Origin: Lachnospiraceae bacterium
GTDB taxonomy: Bacteria; Bacillota_A; Clostridia; Lachnospirales; Lachnospiraceae
Assembly: GCA_017430765.1 (NCBI GenBank)
Contig: JAFRMI010000043.1
Coordinates: 1 to 14,378 of the forward strand
DNA: 14,378 bases
Direction: 5' to 3'
The notes under the pieces were generated by a model. It searched no databases. It was not told where the DNA came from and saw only the letters and a list, made by a program, of their open reading frames with translations. Every line of letters starts with the position of its first letter. The first letter of the stretch is position 1. A program made the position numbers and the translations under genes. Of the stretch, positions 14,308 through 14,378 are shown in pieces.

Positions 14308-14378
14308 ATGAGATTTGTATATCCCGCCGTCATAAAAGAACGTGAGGACGGCACGTTCCATGCATATTTCCCGGATCT
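14308..14378 (+). CDS. HicB-like protein, 5' part only (runs off the right edge)
   Basis: An ATG at 14308 opens a frame of 23 codons to the window edge, starting MRFVYPAVIKEREDGTFHAYFPD. The pattern 'hydrophobic-YPA-----EDG-Y/F-A-FPDL' is the beginning of HicB-family antitoxins, whose N-terminal fold is a degenerate RNase H. In a complete HicAB system HicB binds the HicA mRNA interferase; here no hicA lies upstream, and the downstream side is outside the window. Clostridia also carry solitary HicB-like genes. AGAAGGAG (14296-14303) lies 4 bases before the ATG. It is preceded by a strongly foldable leader and no clear promoter. Confidence 0.75.
   Translation, partial: MRFVYPAVIKEREDGTFHAYFPD

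Overview
The window looks like a chromosomal stretch of a moderately GC-rich Clostridia bacterium, most likely Lachnospiraceae or a close relative. The reasons are the protein types (QueH, archaeal-type Asd, a SpoVB/MurJ-like flippase, a DUF3343 gene, a GGGtGRT gene), strong AGGAGG-type ribosome binding sites, and Gram-positive style promoters. No rRNA, tRNA, CRISPR array or insertion sequence was seen. This placement rests on reading proteins by eye, not on a search.

Layout. (1) At the left edge, on the minus strand, is the 5' end of a DUF3343 gene. (2) A 320-base divergent intergenic region follows, with a near-consensus promoter for (3) a plus-strand run: hisH, hisF, ung, a MurJ/SpoVB-type flippase and queH, with gaps of about 8 to 120 bases. 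(4) After a 133-base gap come a GNAT acetyltransferase and a 49-residue protein joined to it by an ATGA overlap. (5) A promoter inside the end of that small gene leads into argH, asd, topB (TTG start) and a left-handed beta-helix hexapeptide protein whose start lies inside the end of topB. A strong bidirectional terminator ends this run. (6) A TraX-family membrane protein is convergent on the minus strand. (7) A 247-base divergent intergenic region carries one promoter for traX and one for the last operon. (8) That operon is a NifU/IscU-like protein followed 18 bases later by a GGGtGRT protein. (9) A hairpin, a strongly foldable leader and the first 23 codons of a HicB-like gene close the window.

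How the genes fit together. Most of the window is core metabolism and housekeeping: the HisH/HisF glutaminase-cyclase pair of histidine synthesis, uracil repair, a cell-envelope lipid-linked precursor flippase, queuosine salvage or synthesis, the last step of arginine synthesis, the branch-point enzyme of lysine, threonine and methionine synthesis, and a type IA topoisomerase. The part least explained by known biology is the NifU-like/GGGtGRT pair. It has its own promoter, strong ribosome binding sites and codon use suggestive of high expression, and combines an Fe-S scaffold-like protein with a protein family named only after a motif. Other points worth attention are the 49-residue coupled gene, the palindrome over the argH -10 box, and the structured leader of the HicB-like gene.
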